Assembly (NCBI GenBank): GCA_964353225.1 | Contig: CAYGVA010000096.1 | Coordinates: 1 to 14,576, forward strand | Source: PCC-6406 sp964353225 | Lineage (GTDB): Bacteria > Cyanobacteriota > Cyanobacteriia > Phormidesmidales > Phormidesmidaceae | Length of the DNA stretch: 14,576 nt | Direction of reading: 5' to 3' | Shown here: one piece after another, positions 1 to 5,340 of the stretch | Position numbering within the stretch: position 1 is the stretch's first letter | How the letters are laid out: every line of letters starts with the position of its first letter | Notes under the pieces: model-generated | What the model saw: only the letters and a program-made list of their open reading frames with translations | Database searches by the model: none | Told to the model about the DNA's origin: nothing | Made by a program: the position numbers and the translations under genes

Positions 1-1
1 C

Positions 2-334
2 GATGTTCTATTGACCCAAAATACACTTTTCAAAGAAGTGATTAAACGGTTTGGGACTGATCGACAGTTTGGAGAACGTGTGGTTCGATGTGTGACGGTA
101 GAAGGGCTATTAATACTCAAGTGCTATGCCTTACCATCGCTTTATCGGCAGGCTGAGTTTAGTCGCGCCAGTATTTATGAAAATGACATTCTGCTATTAC
201 TCCTGAAGTATTCGATTGATTTAGACGAAACGGTTCAAATGTTGTCGAATCACCTACTCGCCAGTGATTTGAGTGAGGTCCAAAGTATCTTGACGGAAAT
301 TCAAAATAAAATCACGGAATTATATACTTGGTAA
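2..334 (+). CDS. C-terminal part of a conserved hypothetical protein, possibly nucleotidyltransferase-like
   Basis: The frame is open from base 2 to the TAA ending at 334, so this is the 3' end of a gene that begins left of the window. The TTG at 11 is only the first possible start codon inside the window. The visible part (about 110 residues) is mostly helical, with a motif VEGLLILKCYALPSLYRQ followed by YENDILLLLLKYSIDLDE and an amphipathic C-terminus. From memory, the pattern 'EGLLLLKLYALPSLYRQ...YENDI' occurs at the C-terminus of cyanobacterial proteins with an AbiEii-like nucleotidyltransferase fold. The catalytic part would lie outside the window, so this is a guess. A GC-rich inverted repeat follows 12 bp after the stop. 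Confidence 0.6.
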   Translation, partial: DVLLTQNTLFKEVIKRFGTDRQFGERVVRCVTVEGLLILKCYALPSLYRQAEFSRASIYENDILLLLLKYSIDLDETVQMLSNHLLASDLSEVQSILTEIQNKITELYTW

Positions 335-346
335 ACCCATGGCCTG

Positions 347-383
347 AAACCCCTGGAATCTCGTCAGGCAGATCCAGGGGTTT
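347..383 (+). terminator. Inverted repeat after the first gene, probable transcription terminator
   Basis: An 11-bp perfect inverted repeat (AAACCCCTGGA at 347-357, its complement at 373-383) encloses a 15-nt loop, just after the stop at 334. The stem is strong, but only three T residues end it and no long U-tract follows. It could be a weak intrinsic terminator or only a stabilising 3' hairpin. Confidence 0.5.
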
Positions 384-430
384 GCAGTATAGATCGCCTG
401 TACTAGCTCAAGCCCTTGTGTGCTCTTGTG

Positions 431-460
431 TTTGGCTTACAAGAATCCACAAAAGCCAAA
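431..460. repeat. 8-bp inverted repeat in the intergenic gap
   Basis: TTTGGCTT at 431-438 pairs with AAGCCAAA at 453-460 across a 14-nt loop. The gap 335-799 is AT-rich here and also holds the perfect palindrome GAATTAATTC at 484-493. No gene is evident on the plus strand. The role is unknown. Confidence 0.35.
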
Positions 461-502
461 TATCACAAAAGATCACATTTAATGAATTAATTCTTAACAA
501 TC

Positions 503-673
503 CTAGGCTTTGTCGCCCATCAATGCTAAGAGCGCGTCTTCGACGCTAAGCAGGGCAAGGGATAGTGGCTTTTCGGCTGGACTGGACTTGGTTTCAGTCT
601 TTTCCTTTGGAGCCGTTTTTTGTGTCACAACCTTGTCCGTAGGCGATCCCAAGGAGTTTTCGTTATCGAGCAT
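503..673 (-). CDS. Possible 56-residue small protein
   Basis: A minus-strand frame runs from ATG at 673 to TAG at 503. It encodes a Lys/Glu/Thr-rich stretch (TQKTAPKEKTETK) followed by an amphipathic C-terminal helix (LSLALLSVEDALLALMGDKA). The block of charged, Pro-containing residues followed by a regular helix looks more protein-like than the plus-strand frame opposite. However, a stop codon lies just upstream of the ATG, no Shine-Dalgarno sequence is visible, and I recognise no family. It could equally be a decayed gene end or chance. Confidence 0.27.
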   Translation of the reverse strand: MLDNENSLGSPTDKVVTQKTAPKEKTETKSSPAEKPLSLALLSVEDALLALMGDKA

Positions 674-695
674 GGGTTATTATTTGATCGATGTC

Positions 696-724
696 ACGCC
701 GTAGGGAACCCCTACGGGTGGCGT
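696..724. repeat. Imperfect hairpin upstream of the tRNA-like gene
   Basis: ACGCCGTAGGG at 696-706 folds back on CCCTAC at 710-715 and GGCGT at 720-724, leaving a 3-nt loop and a 4-nt bulge. It is GC-rich and compact, without a T-run. It lies upstream of a second, longer hairpin at 740-783. Confidence 0.4.
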
Positions 725-739
725 CAGAAGCGGTGATTC

Positions 740-783
740 GGGAAGGAAATGCTCTATGTCTGGCGGACTGGCATTTTCTTCCC
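740..783. repeat. 13-bp hairpin ending 16 nt before the tRNA-like gene
   Basis: GGGAAGGAAATGC at 740-752 pairs with GCATTTTCTTCCC at 771-783 (12 Watson-Crick pairs and one G-U) around an 18-nt loop. It lies immediately 5' of the tRNA-like sequence at 800. It could be a processing signal in a precursor transcript, a terminator of something upstream (it ends CTTCCC, not a T-run), or part of a mobile-element end. Confidence 0.5.
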
Positions 784-799
784 TGTCACCTTTCGGTTT

Positions 800-870
800 G
801 ACCCCGTGGCCGAGAGGCTAGGCGGCTCCCCTGCAAGGTGCTTACGCCAGTTCGAATCTGGCCGGGGTCT
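800..870 (+). tRNA. tRNA-like gene, Cys-like body but anomalous anticodon arm
   Basis: A 71-nt cloverleaf can be drawn. The acceptor stem 800-806/863-869 is perfect over 7 bp. The D stem is GCC/GGC (809-811/821-823) with GG in the loop. The T arm 846-850/858-862 is perfect, with loop TTCGAAT. The discriminator is T870 and no CCA is encoded. T73, the 3-bp D stem and the local CTGCAA resemble tRNA-Cys(GCA). But the only good anticodon stem (825-829/837-841, one T-T mismatch) gives loop CCTGCAA. That puts TGC, not GCA, at positions 34-36 and C instead of the near-universal T at position 33. Alanine identity is unlikely because the third acceptor pair is C-G, not G-U. It may be a degenerate tRNA-Cys, a pseudo-tRNA or an unusual tRNA; the fold is clear, the identity is not. 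Confidence 0.7.
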
Positions 871-893
871 CATCCACCACCACGCACATACAT

Positions 894-898
894 GGAGG
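894..898 (+). promoter_or_regulatory. Ribosome binding site GGAGG
   Basis: GGAGG sits 5 nt before the ATG at 904 and supports that start over the later in-frame ATGs at 970 and 991. It lies only 24 nt beyond the tRNA-like gene, so the tRNA-like sequence may be part of the same transcript. Confidence 0.6.
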
Positions 899-903
899 AT
901 TGA

Positions 904-1461
904 ATGTACGCCAAAGATCGCACAAACCTGAGGATTTTGCATCCTCTTGACACTACCAAAACAAAAAAGATGCCTGAACATGGGCCGTCTATGTCTGACT
1001 CTCAAGATTTAGACCCCTTTGGGAAAAGGGTTTGGTCTGTCATCTTTGAGGCTTTGAAGCTTCAAGAGCAAATCACAATTAAAGACATTTGTGATGCTCT
1101 TGAGGAAAGTGGGTTCCAAGTCAGTGACTCTGTTGTTCGAGAGCGTGTGGCTGACTTTGTTGATGATGGTTATCTAGACTGCCTGCCTGGGGCTGGTCGG
1201 CGTCCTTCCTTCTACTGCCTGCCAGAAGAAGGCGGAGCACCGATTCTGCGTCAAGTTGAATATGCGACTCCAGATGATGCAGACGCACTAAAACATCTGC
1301 TGTCTTCTGAAGCAAAGCTCTTGACAGATATGTCAGCGCTGCAAGAACAGCTTAGAGCCAAAGAGAGCGAAATCGAGACTCTTCAGCAAGATATCGAGGC
1401 ACTAAGAAGGTCCGTAAAGGTAAAAATACGTCTTGCACAGTCTGAGCAAGGGGGGAATTAG
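904..1461 (+). CDS. Winged-helix protein with C-terminal coiled coil, partner of the P63C gene
   Basis: This encodes 185 residues. Residues about 39-107 look like a winged helix-turn-helix: FGKRVWSVIFEALKL, then ITIKDICDALEESG, VSDSVVRERVADFVDDGYLD and a wing around GRRPSFYCL. Residues about 126-172 form a predicted coiled coil with heptad-like Leu/Ile spacing (LSSEAKLLTDMSALQEQL, ESEIETLQQDIEALRR). It is therefore probably a DNA-binding, self-associating regulator or partner protein. GGAGG upstream favours ATG 904. A start at ATG 991 (MSDSQDLDPFG) would remove a poorly ordered 29-residue leader and cannot be excluded. The stop at 1459-1461 is one base before the ATG of the P63C gene, so the two are probably translationally coupled. 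I do not recognise a named family. Confidence 0.8.
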   Translation: MYAKDRTNLRILHPLDTTKTKKMPEHGPSMSDSQDLDPFGKRVWSVIFEALKLQEQITIKDICDALEESGFQVSDSVVRERVADFVDDGYLDCLPGAGRRPSFYCLPEEGGAPILRQVEYATPDDADALKHLLSSEAKLLTDMSALQEQLRAKESEIETLQQDIEALRRSVKVKIRLAQSEQGGN

Positions 1462-1462
1462 A

Positions 1463-2389
1463 ATGACATCAAACAATAGTGGTGACAAAAAATTGCCCAA
1501 GGCAACGCATGGTGCGGCTGACAATCCATTGAAAATTGGCGACATTGAAATCCCTTGCTATGTTCTTGATGATGGCACACGAATGTTGGTCCAAAGAGGT
1601 CTGGTCTGGGCTCTTGGAATGAAAAGAGGTGGCGATGTTCGTAGGGGTGGCGACCGTCTGGCACGTTTTATCAACGGCGAACGGCTACAGCCCTTTGTCA
1701 GTAAGGAACTTAGGGTGGCGATCACGAACCCAATTCTATTTGTCGCACCTAACAATTCCACAGCATACGGTTATGAGGCAACGCTTTTGGCTGACATCTG
1801 TGATGTCATGCTAGAAGCGCGTAAGCAGGGCGTTCTTCAAAAGCAACAACAGCATATTGCCGATAGATGTGAAAGCTTGCTTAGGGGAATCGCAAGGGTT
1901 GGCATCATCGCCTTGGTTGACGAGGTCACTGGCTATCAGCAATCTCGAAAAGCTAATGAACTTCGTCAAATTCTGGAGCAATACATAGCACCAGAGCTGA
2001 GGCCGTGGGCAAAAACTTTTGAGGATGAATTTTATGAACAGATTTTTCGTCTGAGAGGTTGGAGCTATCCATCTAGATCCGCTAGCCGACCTCAAATCGT
2101 TGGCAAATTCACTAACGAGATTATTTATAAGCGTTTCCCTCCGGGTGTTCTAGAGGAATTACAGCGACTTAATCCCGTCAGCAAGAAAGGCAGGCGTGAG
2201 CGTAAGCATTTTCAGCATTTAACTGCGGAATTTGGAAAATCTCAGCTCAAGTCACACTTGTTTCATGTGACAAAACTCATGAAAATGTGTAGCACCTGGG
2301 ACAAGTTTATTTTCTTGCTCGACCAGACGCTTCCAAAGTACGATTCAACGCCCAACATTCCTGGACTAGAAATCGACCTTCAATCCTGA
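1463..2389 (+). CDS. P63C domain-containing protein, full length
   Basis: This encodes 308 residues from ATG 1463, preceded by a run of six G at 1450-1455 with 7-nt spacing; the TTG at 1433 lies inside the upstream gene and is less likely. The N-terminal half has IPCYVLDDGTRMLVQRG (29-45), LARFINGERLQPFVS and GYEATLLADICDVMLEAR (103-120). A central helical block follows (HIADRCESLLRGIARVGIIA, then LVDEVTGYQ). The C-terminal P63C region is about 185-285: TFEDEFYEQIFRLRGWSYP, VGKFTNEIIYKRFPPGVLEEL, LNPVSKKGRRERKHFQHLT, and TWDKFIFLLDQTLPK. This order matches what I know of the family, found in phages, plasmids and genomic islands; its function is not established. No key block looks missing, so it is not obviously a pseudogene. 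Confidence 0.88.
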   Translation: MTSNNSGDKKLPKATHGAADNPLKIGDIEIPCYVLDDGTRMLVQRGLVWALGMKRGGDVRRGGDRLARFINGERLQPFVSKELRVAITNPILFVAPNNSTAYGYEATLLADICDVMLEARKQGVLQKQQQHIADRCESLLRGIARVGIIALVDEVTGYQQSRKANELRQILEQYIAPELRPWAKTFEDEFYEQIFRLRGWSYPSRSASRPQIVGKFTNEIIYKRFPPGVLEELQRLNPVSKKGRRERKHFQHLTAEFGKSQLKSHLFHVTKLMKMCSTWDKFIFLLDQTLPKYDSTPNIPGLEIDLQS

Positions 2390-2685
2390 ATCAGGTGCTT
2401 ATACATCAAGCGCTTGCCGCTAATCCCTTCAAGCGCTTGAGCCGTCCGTTCACCATCGGTGATGTTGCGACGGTCATAGCGAAACACAAATTCATCCAAG
2501 TAACGGTCTAAGTGTTTCTCGCTGACGTGATGGAATGCGCCCATGATTCCACGTTTCAGTAGAGCAAACCAACCTTCAGCGGTATTTGTGTGAACCCTGC
2601 CACGGGCGTACTCTTTGCGTCCGTGGTTTACTGTCTCGTGACTAGCCTCAGTAGGGTGCGTTGCCTTAAGCAAACGCACCAGCAA
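2380..2685 (-). pseudogene. IS1595-family (ISXO2-like) transposase, C-terminal fragment
   Basis: The minus-strand frame encodes the end of an ISXO2-like DDE transposase: HETVNHGRKEYARG, VHTNTAEGWFALLKRGIMGA, then FHHVSEKHLDRYLDEFVFRYDRR, TDGERTAQALEGISGKRLMY. The Asn-Thr-x-Glu with following W/F-LLKRG matches the last catalytic block of the family. Only about 90 residues remain of roughly 300, so the N-terminal domain and the first DDE aspartates are gone. Recognisable homology stops near 2650, where the GGTGCGTT repeat element begins, so the first dozen codons are repeat sequence. The 3' end overlaps the P63C stop by 10 bp in convergent orientation. It is not functional by itself. Confidence 0.8.
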
Positions 2686-2765
2686 TAGGTGTTTGGAGGC
2701 TTGGAATGGTGCGTCCCCACAATTTCGATAAATTTCAGACTATGAGTGAATAGGAACGCACCCTA
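2652..2765. repeat. MITE-like compound element with four GGTGCGT(T) motifs in alternating orientation
   Basis: The motif occurs forward at 2655-2662, inverted at 2673-2680, forward at 2708-2714 and inverted at 2755-2762. The outer copies extend to an 11-bp perfect inverted repeat, TAGGGTGCGTT at 2652-2662 and AACGCACCCTA at 2755-2765. Copies 1 and 2 form an 8-bp hairpin. From memory, TAGGGTGCGTTA-type hairpins are dispersed repeats in many cyanobacteria and other bacteria. Here the element interrupts the transposase remnant on its left and the antitoxin-like gene on its right. No transposase is inside, so it would have moved, if at all, in trans. Confidence 0.65.
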
Positions 2766-2772
2766 TTCACTC
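2744..2772 (-). terminator. Perfect 11-bp hairpin at the right end of the repeat element
   Basis: GAGTGAATAGG (2744-2754) and CCTATTCACTC (2762-2772) are perfectly complementary around a 7-nt loop AACGCAC. The loop contains most of the fourth GGTGCGT motif, inverted. The hairpin covers the last codons and stop of the antitoxin-like gene, so it could terminate that transcript, although no T-run follows. It may instead be a structural end of the repeat element. Confidence 0.4.
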
Positions 2773-2954
2773 TGAATGACGCCAACTAGGCTTTGAGCCC
2801 AGGGATCTAGATCCGCCAGTGGCGTTGTGTCGGGCGTGGGAGGACTCAGCACGACTGTTTCTTTTTGGATGGAGCATAACAGTGACTGGACTAGATGCCA
2901 GCGATCGCCCACAGCTAACTGTAATGCCTGCTTTTGCACGTCCTGTAGTGTCAT
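2763..2954 (-). CDS. Antitoxin-like small protein, C-terminus probably clipped by the repeat element
   Basis: This encodes 63 residues: MTLQDVQKQALQLAVGDRWHL, LVQSLLCSIQKE, a Pro/Thr linker, then LADLDPWAQSLVGVIQ. From memory, this layout is frequent in cyanobacterial small proteins resembling addiction-module antitoxins, which continue after 'WTQSLIGVI' with about 15-25 residues ending in a DYLEEKY-like tail. Here the frame stops three codons later (QSE, stop), and the stop lies inside the 11-bp hairpin of the repeat element. The native end was therefore probably replaced. No recognisable toxin gene is adjacent. The ATG overlaps the stop of a short upstream frame (TGATG at 2956-2952). Confidence 0.55.
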   Translation of the reverse strand: MTLQDVQKQALQLAVGDRWHLVQSLLCSIQKETVVLSPPTPDTTPLADLDPWAQSLVGVIQSE

Positions 2955-3034
2955 CAGCCCTGCCCCATCAATCTCTTATTGGTGCTGTTGATGATCTTAA
3001 CCTCAAGCTGTTTTCCATCAATCACCTGATACCA
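2954..3034 (-). other. Short coding remnant directly upstream of the antitoxin-like gene
   Basis: A minus-strand frame of about 26 codons opens after a TAG at 3035-3037 and reads WYQVIDGKQLEVKIINSTNK then RLMGQG, ending in TGA at 2954-2956. Its stop overlaps the next gene's ATG. The protein-like sequence and stop/start overlap suggest the end of a formerly coupled gene, but I cannot name it. The rest of 3035-3061 shows nothing I can support. Confidence 0.3.
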
Positions 3035-3061
3035 CTACAGCTTTGAATATTTGAGCCGCCG

Positions 3062-3418
3062 TCAGGGGCGTCCCCACTCAATATCTCGAATCAAGTGCTC
3101 CCCATTTTCAGCACAAACAATCACCGTCACCGCCTCACCTTCGCCATCACAGGCAATAGTCGTATAAGCCCAACCAATATCGCCAGGTTGCTTATCCGGC
3201 CAATCCGTCATTACCGCCTCAACATGGACGAAATCAGGCGGCGTGCTGAAATACTCCACCATTTCCCCATAGACCTCTTGCAGATCTGAGGGTGACCCGT
3301 CCGCATCGATCGCCGTCGCAAGCATCGCCTCAGCCGCCACAAAATCACCCTTCACCAGCGCCGTCGCAAACGCTAGCGCCACCTTGCCATGGGGAGTTTC
3401 ACAAGCTTCCATAGTCAT
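3062..3418 (-). CDS. Hypothetical protein, NTF2/SnoaL-like
   Basis: This encodes 118 residues. The N-terminal helices (GKVALAFATALVKGDFVAAE, AMLATAI) followed by an alternating beta-rich C-terminal half (FVHVEAVMTDWPD, GWAYTTIACDGEGEAVTVIV, GEHLIRDIEWGRP) resemble NTF2-like proteins, which have an 'ALVRGDFAAA' helix and a curved sheet. No catalytic residues can be assigned and there is no signal peptide or membrane segment. The ATG at 3418 is followed by a second ATG two codons on (MTMEAC); a weak AGAAG precedes the first. The gene is strongly acidic (Asp/Glu-rich). Cellular role unknown. Confidence 0.65.
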   Translation of the reverse strand: MTMEACETPHGKVALAFATALVKGDFVAAEAMLATAIDADGSPSDLQEVYGEMVEYFSTPPDFVHVEAVMTDWPDKQPGDIGWAYTTIACDGEGEAVTVIVCAENGEHLIRDIEWGRP

Positions 3419-3442
3419 CTTCTGGGAATGTAGCTGAGCCTA

Positions 3443-3661
3443 TTAAAACGTACCGAGCAAAGGCAAGACCTTCTTTGTCAATAGCCTCACCAAATCCGCT
3501 GCCATATCGTCATATTCATCACCCAGCGGCACTGCGGCACTGCGATCTAACCCCGCCGAATCCAGCGCTAAGCCGTCATATTCGGCAAAGACAGCCTCAG
3601 CAGTGGGGCTGCGAAGTTGGTTTCGACGACAGACAAACAACAACGGTATTAGCGATCGCAT
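3443..3661 (-). CDS. Low-molecular-weight phosphatase-like protein with a large in-frame internal deletion
   Basis: This encodes 72 residues. Residues 7-20 (LLFVCRRNQLRSPT) carry the C-x5-R phosphate loop of the low-molecular-weight tyrosine phosphatase/arsenate reductase fold, with C11 and R17, followed by AEAVFAEYDGLALDSAGLD. The C-terminal part (GDEYDDMAADLVRLLTKKVLP) looks like the normal family end, usually 'IPDEYEYMDPELIELLKAKV', with D48 at the expected general-acid position. Family members I know are about 105-110 residues. The central 35-40 residues, including the 'WADLIFVME' strand, are absent without loss of frame. The join lies beside a tandem 8-bp duplication (GGCACTGC twice, 3528-3543 on the plus strand). 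It may be a decayed gene or a minimal variant; activity is doubtful. Confidence 0.6.
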   Translation of the reverse strand: MRSLIPLLFVCRRNQLRSPTAEAVFAEYDGLALDSAGLDRSAAVPLGDEYDDMAADLVRLLTKKVLPLLGTF

Positions 3662-3759
3662 TTGTAGGCCAACCCAATTTCACCAGATTCTAACCACTGC
3701 TCAATGACACCGCCGTCAGCTCAACCCGATCACCTCATGAGCCCATAACCCCATGCTAA

Positions 3760-4011
3760 TTAGATGGCAGGATGAGTCCAGTCATGGGCCTGGATAACCT
3801 CATAGCCCGTATGAAAAGAAAACTGCCTGCGGTCCTGAAACTGATCCCAAATAGTTTGCACCTGCCCATCAGGATAGCGGCCTTGGCTTAGCGCTTTTAG
3901 TAGTCGAGGCCAGTGGGCACTGAGACGATTAGCAGGCCCCACCACAAGATGCACATTGCCAAAATTCACCACAGCGTAAATCGCAGATTCAATGTAAGTT
4001 GCAGATTGCAT
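3760..4011 (-). CDS. Hypothetical protein
   Basis: This encodes 83 residues from ATG 4011 (MQSATYIES). GGAGG at 4019-4023, 7 nt upstream, favours this ATG over the one at 4029, which would add six residues (MFGGRP). The product starts with a beta-like run (AIYAVVNFGNVHLVVGP), then a helical segment (HWPRLLKALSQGRYPDG), then a charged stretch rich in aromatic residues (WDQFQDRRQFSFHTGYEVIQ, HDWTHP). I recognise no family. It is separated from the glycosyltransferase operon by 140 bp and does not look part of it. Confidence 0.5.
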   Translation of the reverse strand: MQSATYIESAIYAVVNFGNVHLVVGPANRLSAHWPRLLKALSQGRYPDGQVQTIWDQFQDRRQFSFHTGYEVIQAHDWTHPAI

Positions 4012-4018
4012 CGGCCGG

Positions 4019-4023
4019 CCTCC
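4019..4023 (-). promoter_or_regulatory. Ribosome binding site deciding the start at 4011
   Basis: On the minus strand GGAGG precedes ATG 4011 with 7-nt spacing. The upstream in-frame ATG at 4029 has no such site. Confidence 0.5.
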
Positions 4024-4151
4024 AAACATAGCCCATATCCATATGGTGAGGGTCCCCCATGGGGTTGCAATGGGTAACAGGTAATTTCACTTAATTTTTC
4101 AGCGGGTCTTGGCATTGAGCAGGGTCAGAATCACGGCAATCTCCCTTGCCC

Positions 4152-5333
4152 TCACCGAGATATTGCCCTGTAGACAGCTAGGGTTTTGCGCGCGATCGCG
4201 GGCCAAGTGTAATGGGCCTGAACCTTTGCATAGCCAGCACTTCCCATCGCCTTTGCCTGCTGAGGGTTGTCCAGCAGTGCATTGATGGCAACGGCAATCT
4301 CTTCAGAATTCTGACCAACCAATAGCCCATCTTCTCCATGGGTCACCACATCAGCCACCGCCGGAATCTTGCAACCAATGACGGGCTTCTCAAAGCGCCA
4401 AGCTTCTGTGTACACACCACCAAAACTCTCTTGCGTAGAAGGGACACAAAGCAAGTCGCAGGCCGCTAAAGCATCAGTTTTCTGTTGAAGAGATACCGCC
4501 CCTAAGCGGTGAATTCGAGGATCGGCCCATTCCTCAAAAGCGGCTTCAGAAGCTTTGACCGGAGGACCAATAAACACAAACTGGGTGTCGGGGTGCTTTG
4601 CCCACACAGCGGCAGTGGCGGCTAGCAGTTGACGGTAGCCTTTATAGAGATAGTGCTGACCCACAAATAACACTATTGGCCCCTCTAACTTATGGGTCTT
4701 ACGGAAGGTATCTGGATTTGCCCTAGGAGATAGCACTGGACCGATACCGGTAACGTGGATACGGTCTGCGGCTACCCCAAGATCCGTGATAACGAGTTTT
4801 TCAGCCTGGGTTAGGGCAATGACCGCATCGGCTTGCTGATAGAGCTTGATATATTCGCGGTAGCGCCAGCCCACCCAGCGGGGATGGTGAACGGGGGTCA
4901 AGACAAAGGGGATGTCCCGCTGGCGGGCGACCTGGAGCGAGGCATAGGTGAGCCCTTCGCGGCCAATGCGAACGTTGTGAATCAGATCACTGGTTTGGGC
5001 TAATGGGCTGAGGGATGTGGCGATCTCCTGGGCGATGGGGGGCAAAGCCTCAGCCATCCAAGGATAGTAAAGGGGCAGCCAGGGCACCATGCGCAACTTG
5101 TCGCCCCAGCTCAAACCGAGACGGTGAACCGCGATGCCATCAATGGTGTAGTCGTAGGGCTGAGTGTGGGCTTTGAGCGTTGTGCCCAGCAGCCAATCGG
5201 TACGGTTGGCATCCCAAAAGGTGGCCACTTGCACGGCATGCTCACCCTGGAGCTGTTGGGCCAGGAGGTGCTGATGTAATTGCGCGCCGCCGATGGATGG
5301 AGGATATGTCGTGAGGGTGTAGAGGAGATTCAT
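4152..5333 (-). CDS. Glycosyltransferase family 4
   Basis: This encodes 393 residues, normal for a GT-B fold retaining enzyme. The N-terminal domain opens with MNLLYTLTTYPPSIGGAQLH, the usual donor/acceptor glycine loop. The C-terminal domain begins near GPIVLFVGQHYLYKGYRQLL (218-237). The E-x7-E nucleotide-sugar motif is present as ESFGGVYTE (E302, E310), followed by FEKPVIGCKIPAVADVV and GEDGLLV. It probably adds a sugar from a nucleotide donor to the growing glycan on the cytoplasmic face. It is the last gene of the operon, 7 bp after the GT2 gene. Its GC content is visibly higher than that of the four genes before it, so it may belong to the resident backbone rather than the imported cassette. 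The sugar cannot be told. The 122 bp downstream (4030-4151) hold a CCCCATGGGG palindrome at 4055-4064 and no clear terminator. Confidence 0.9.
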   Translation of the reverse strand: MNLLYTLTTYPPSIGGAQLHQHLLAQQLQGEHAVQVATFWDANRTDWLLGTTLKAHTQPYDYTIDGIAVHRLGLSWGDKLRMVPWLPLYYPWMAEALPPIAQEIATSLSPLAQTSDLIHNVRIGREGLTYASLQVARQRDIPFVLTPVHHPRWVGWRYREYIKLYQQADAVIALTQAEKLVITDLGVAADRIHVTGIGPVLSPRANPDTFRKTHKLEGPIVLFVGQHYLYKGYRQLLAATAAVWAKHPDTQFVFIGPPVKASEAAFEEWADPRIHRLGAVSLQQKTDALAACDLLCVPSTQESFGGVYTEAWRFEKPVIGCKIPAVADVVTHGEDGLLVGQNSEEIAVAINALLDNPQQAKAMGSAGYAKVQAHYTWPAIARKTLAVYRAISR

Positions 5334-5340
5334 GGCTGCG

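Noticed and set aside
328..704. Two overlapping plus-strand frames (328-549 and 510-704)
   Set aside because: Compositionally odd, overlap hairpins and each other, no ribosome binding site, and no recognisable protein features.
800..870. tRNA-Ala(UGC) assignment
   Set aside because: The third acceptor pair is C-G, not the G-U required for alanine identity, and position 33 is C and the discriminator is U.
947..975. Perfect TTGACA (947-952) that could be a -35 box for an alternative start at 991
   Set aside because: The hexamer 17 bp downstream (ATGCCT) is not a -10, and GGAGG before ATG 904 supports the longer reading frame.
754..1005. Minus-strand frame of 83 codons across the tRNA-like gene
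   Set aside because: Its RPRPDSNWRKHLAGEPPSLSATG-like sequence is the well-known kind of false protein produced by reading a tRNA antisense.
800..2760. Integrative element with attL/attR made from the tRNA 3' end
   Set aside because: I found no second copy of the T-arm/acceptor sequence downstream and no integrase gene in the window.
2819..3046. Plus-strand 75-codon frame opposite the antitoxin-like gene
   Set aside because: It is the shadow of the more protein-like minus-strand frames, with no start signal or domain.
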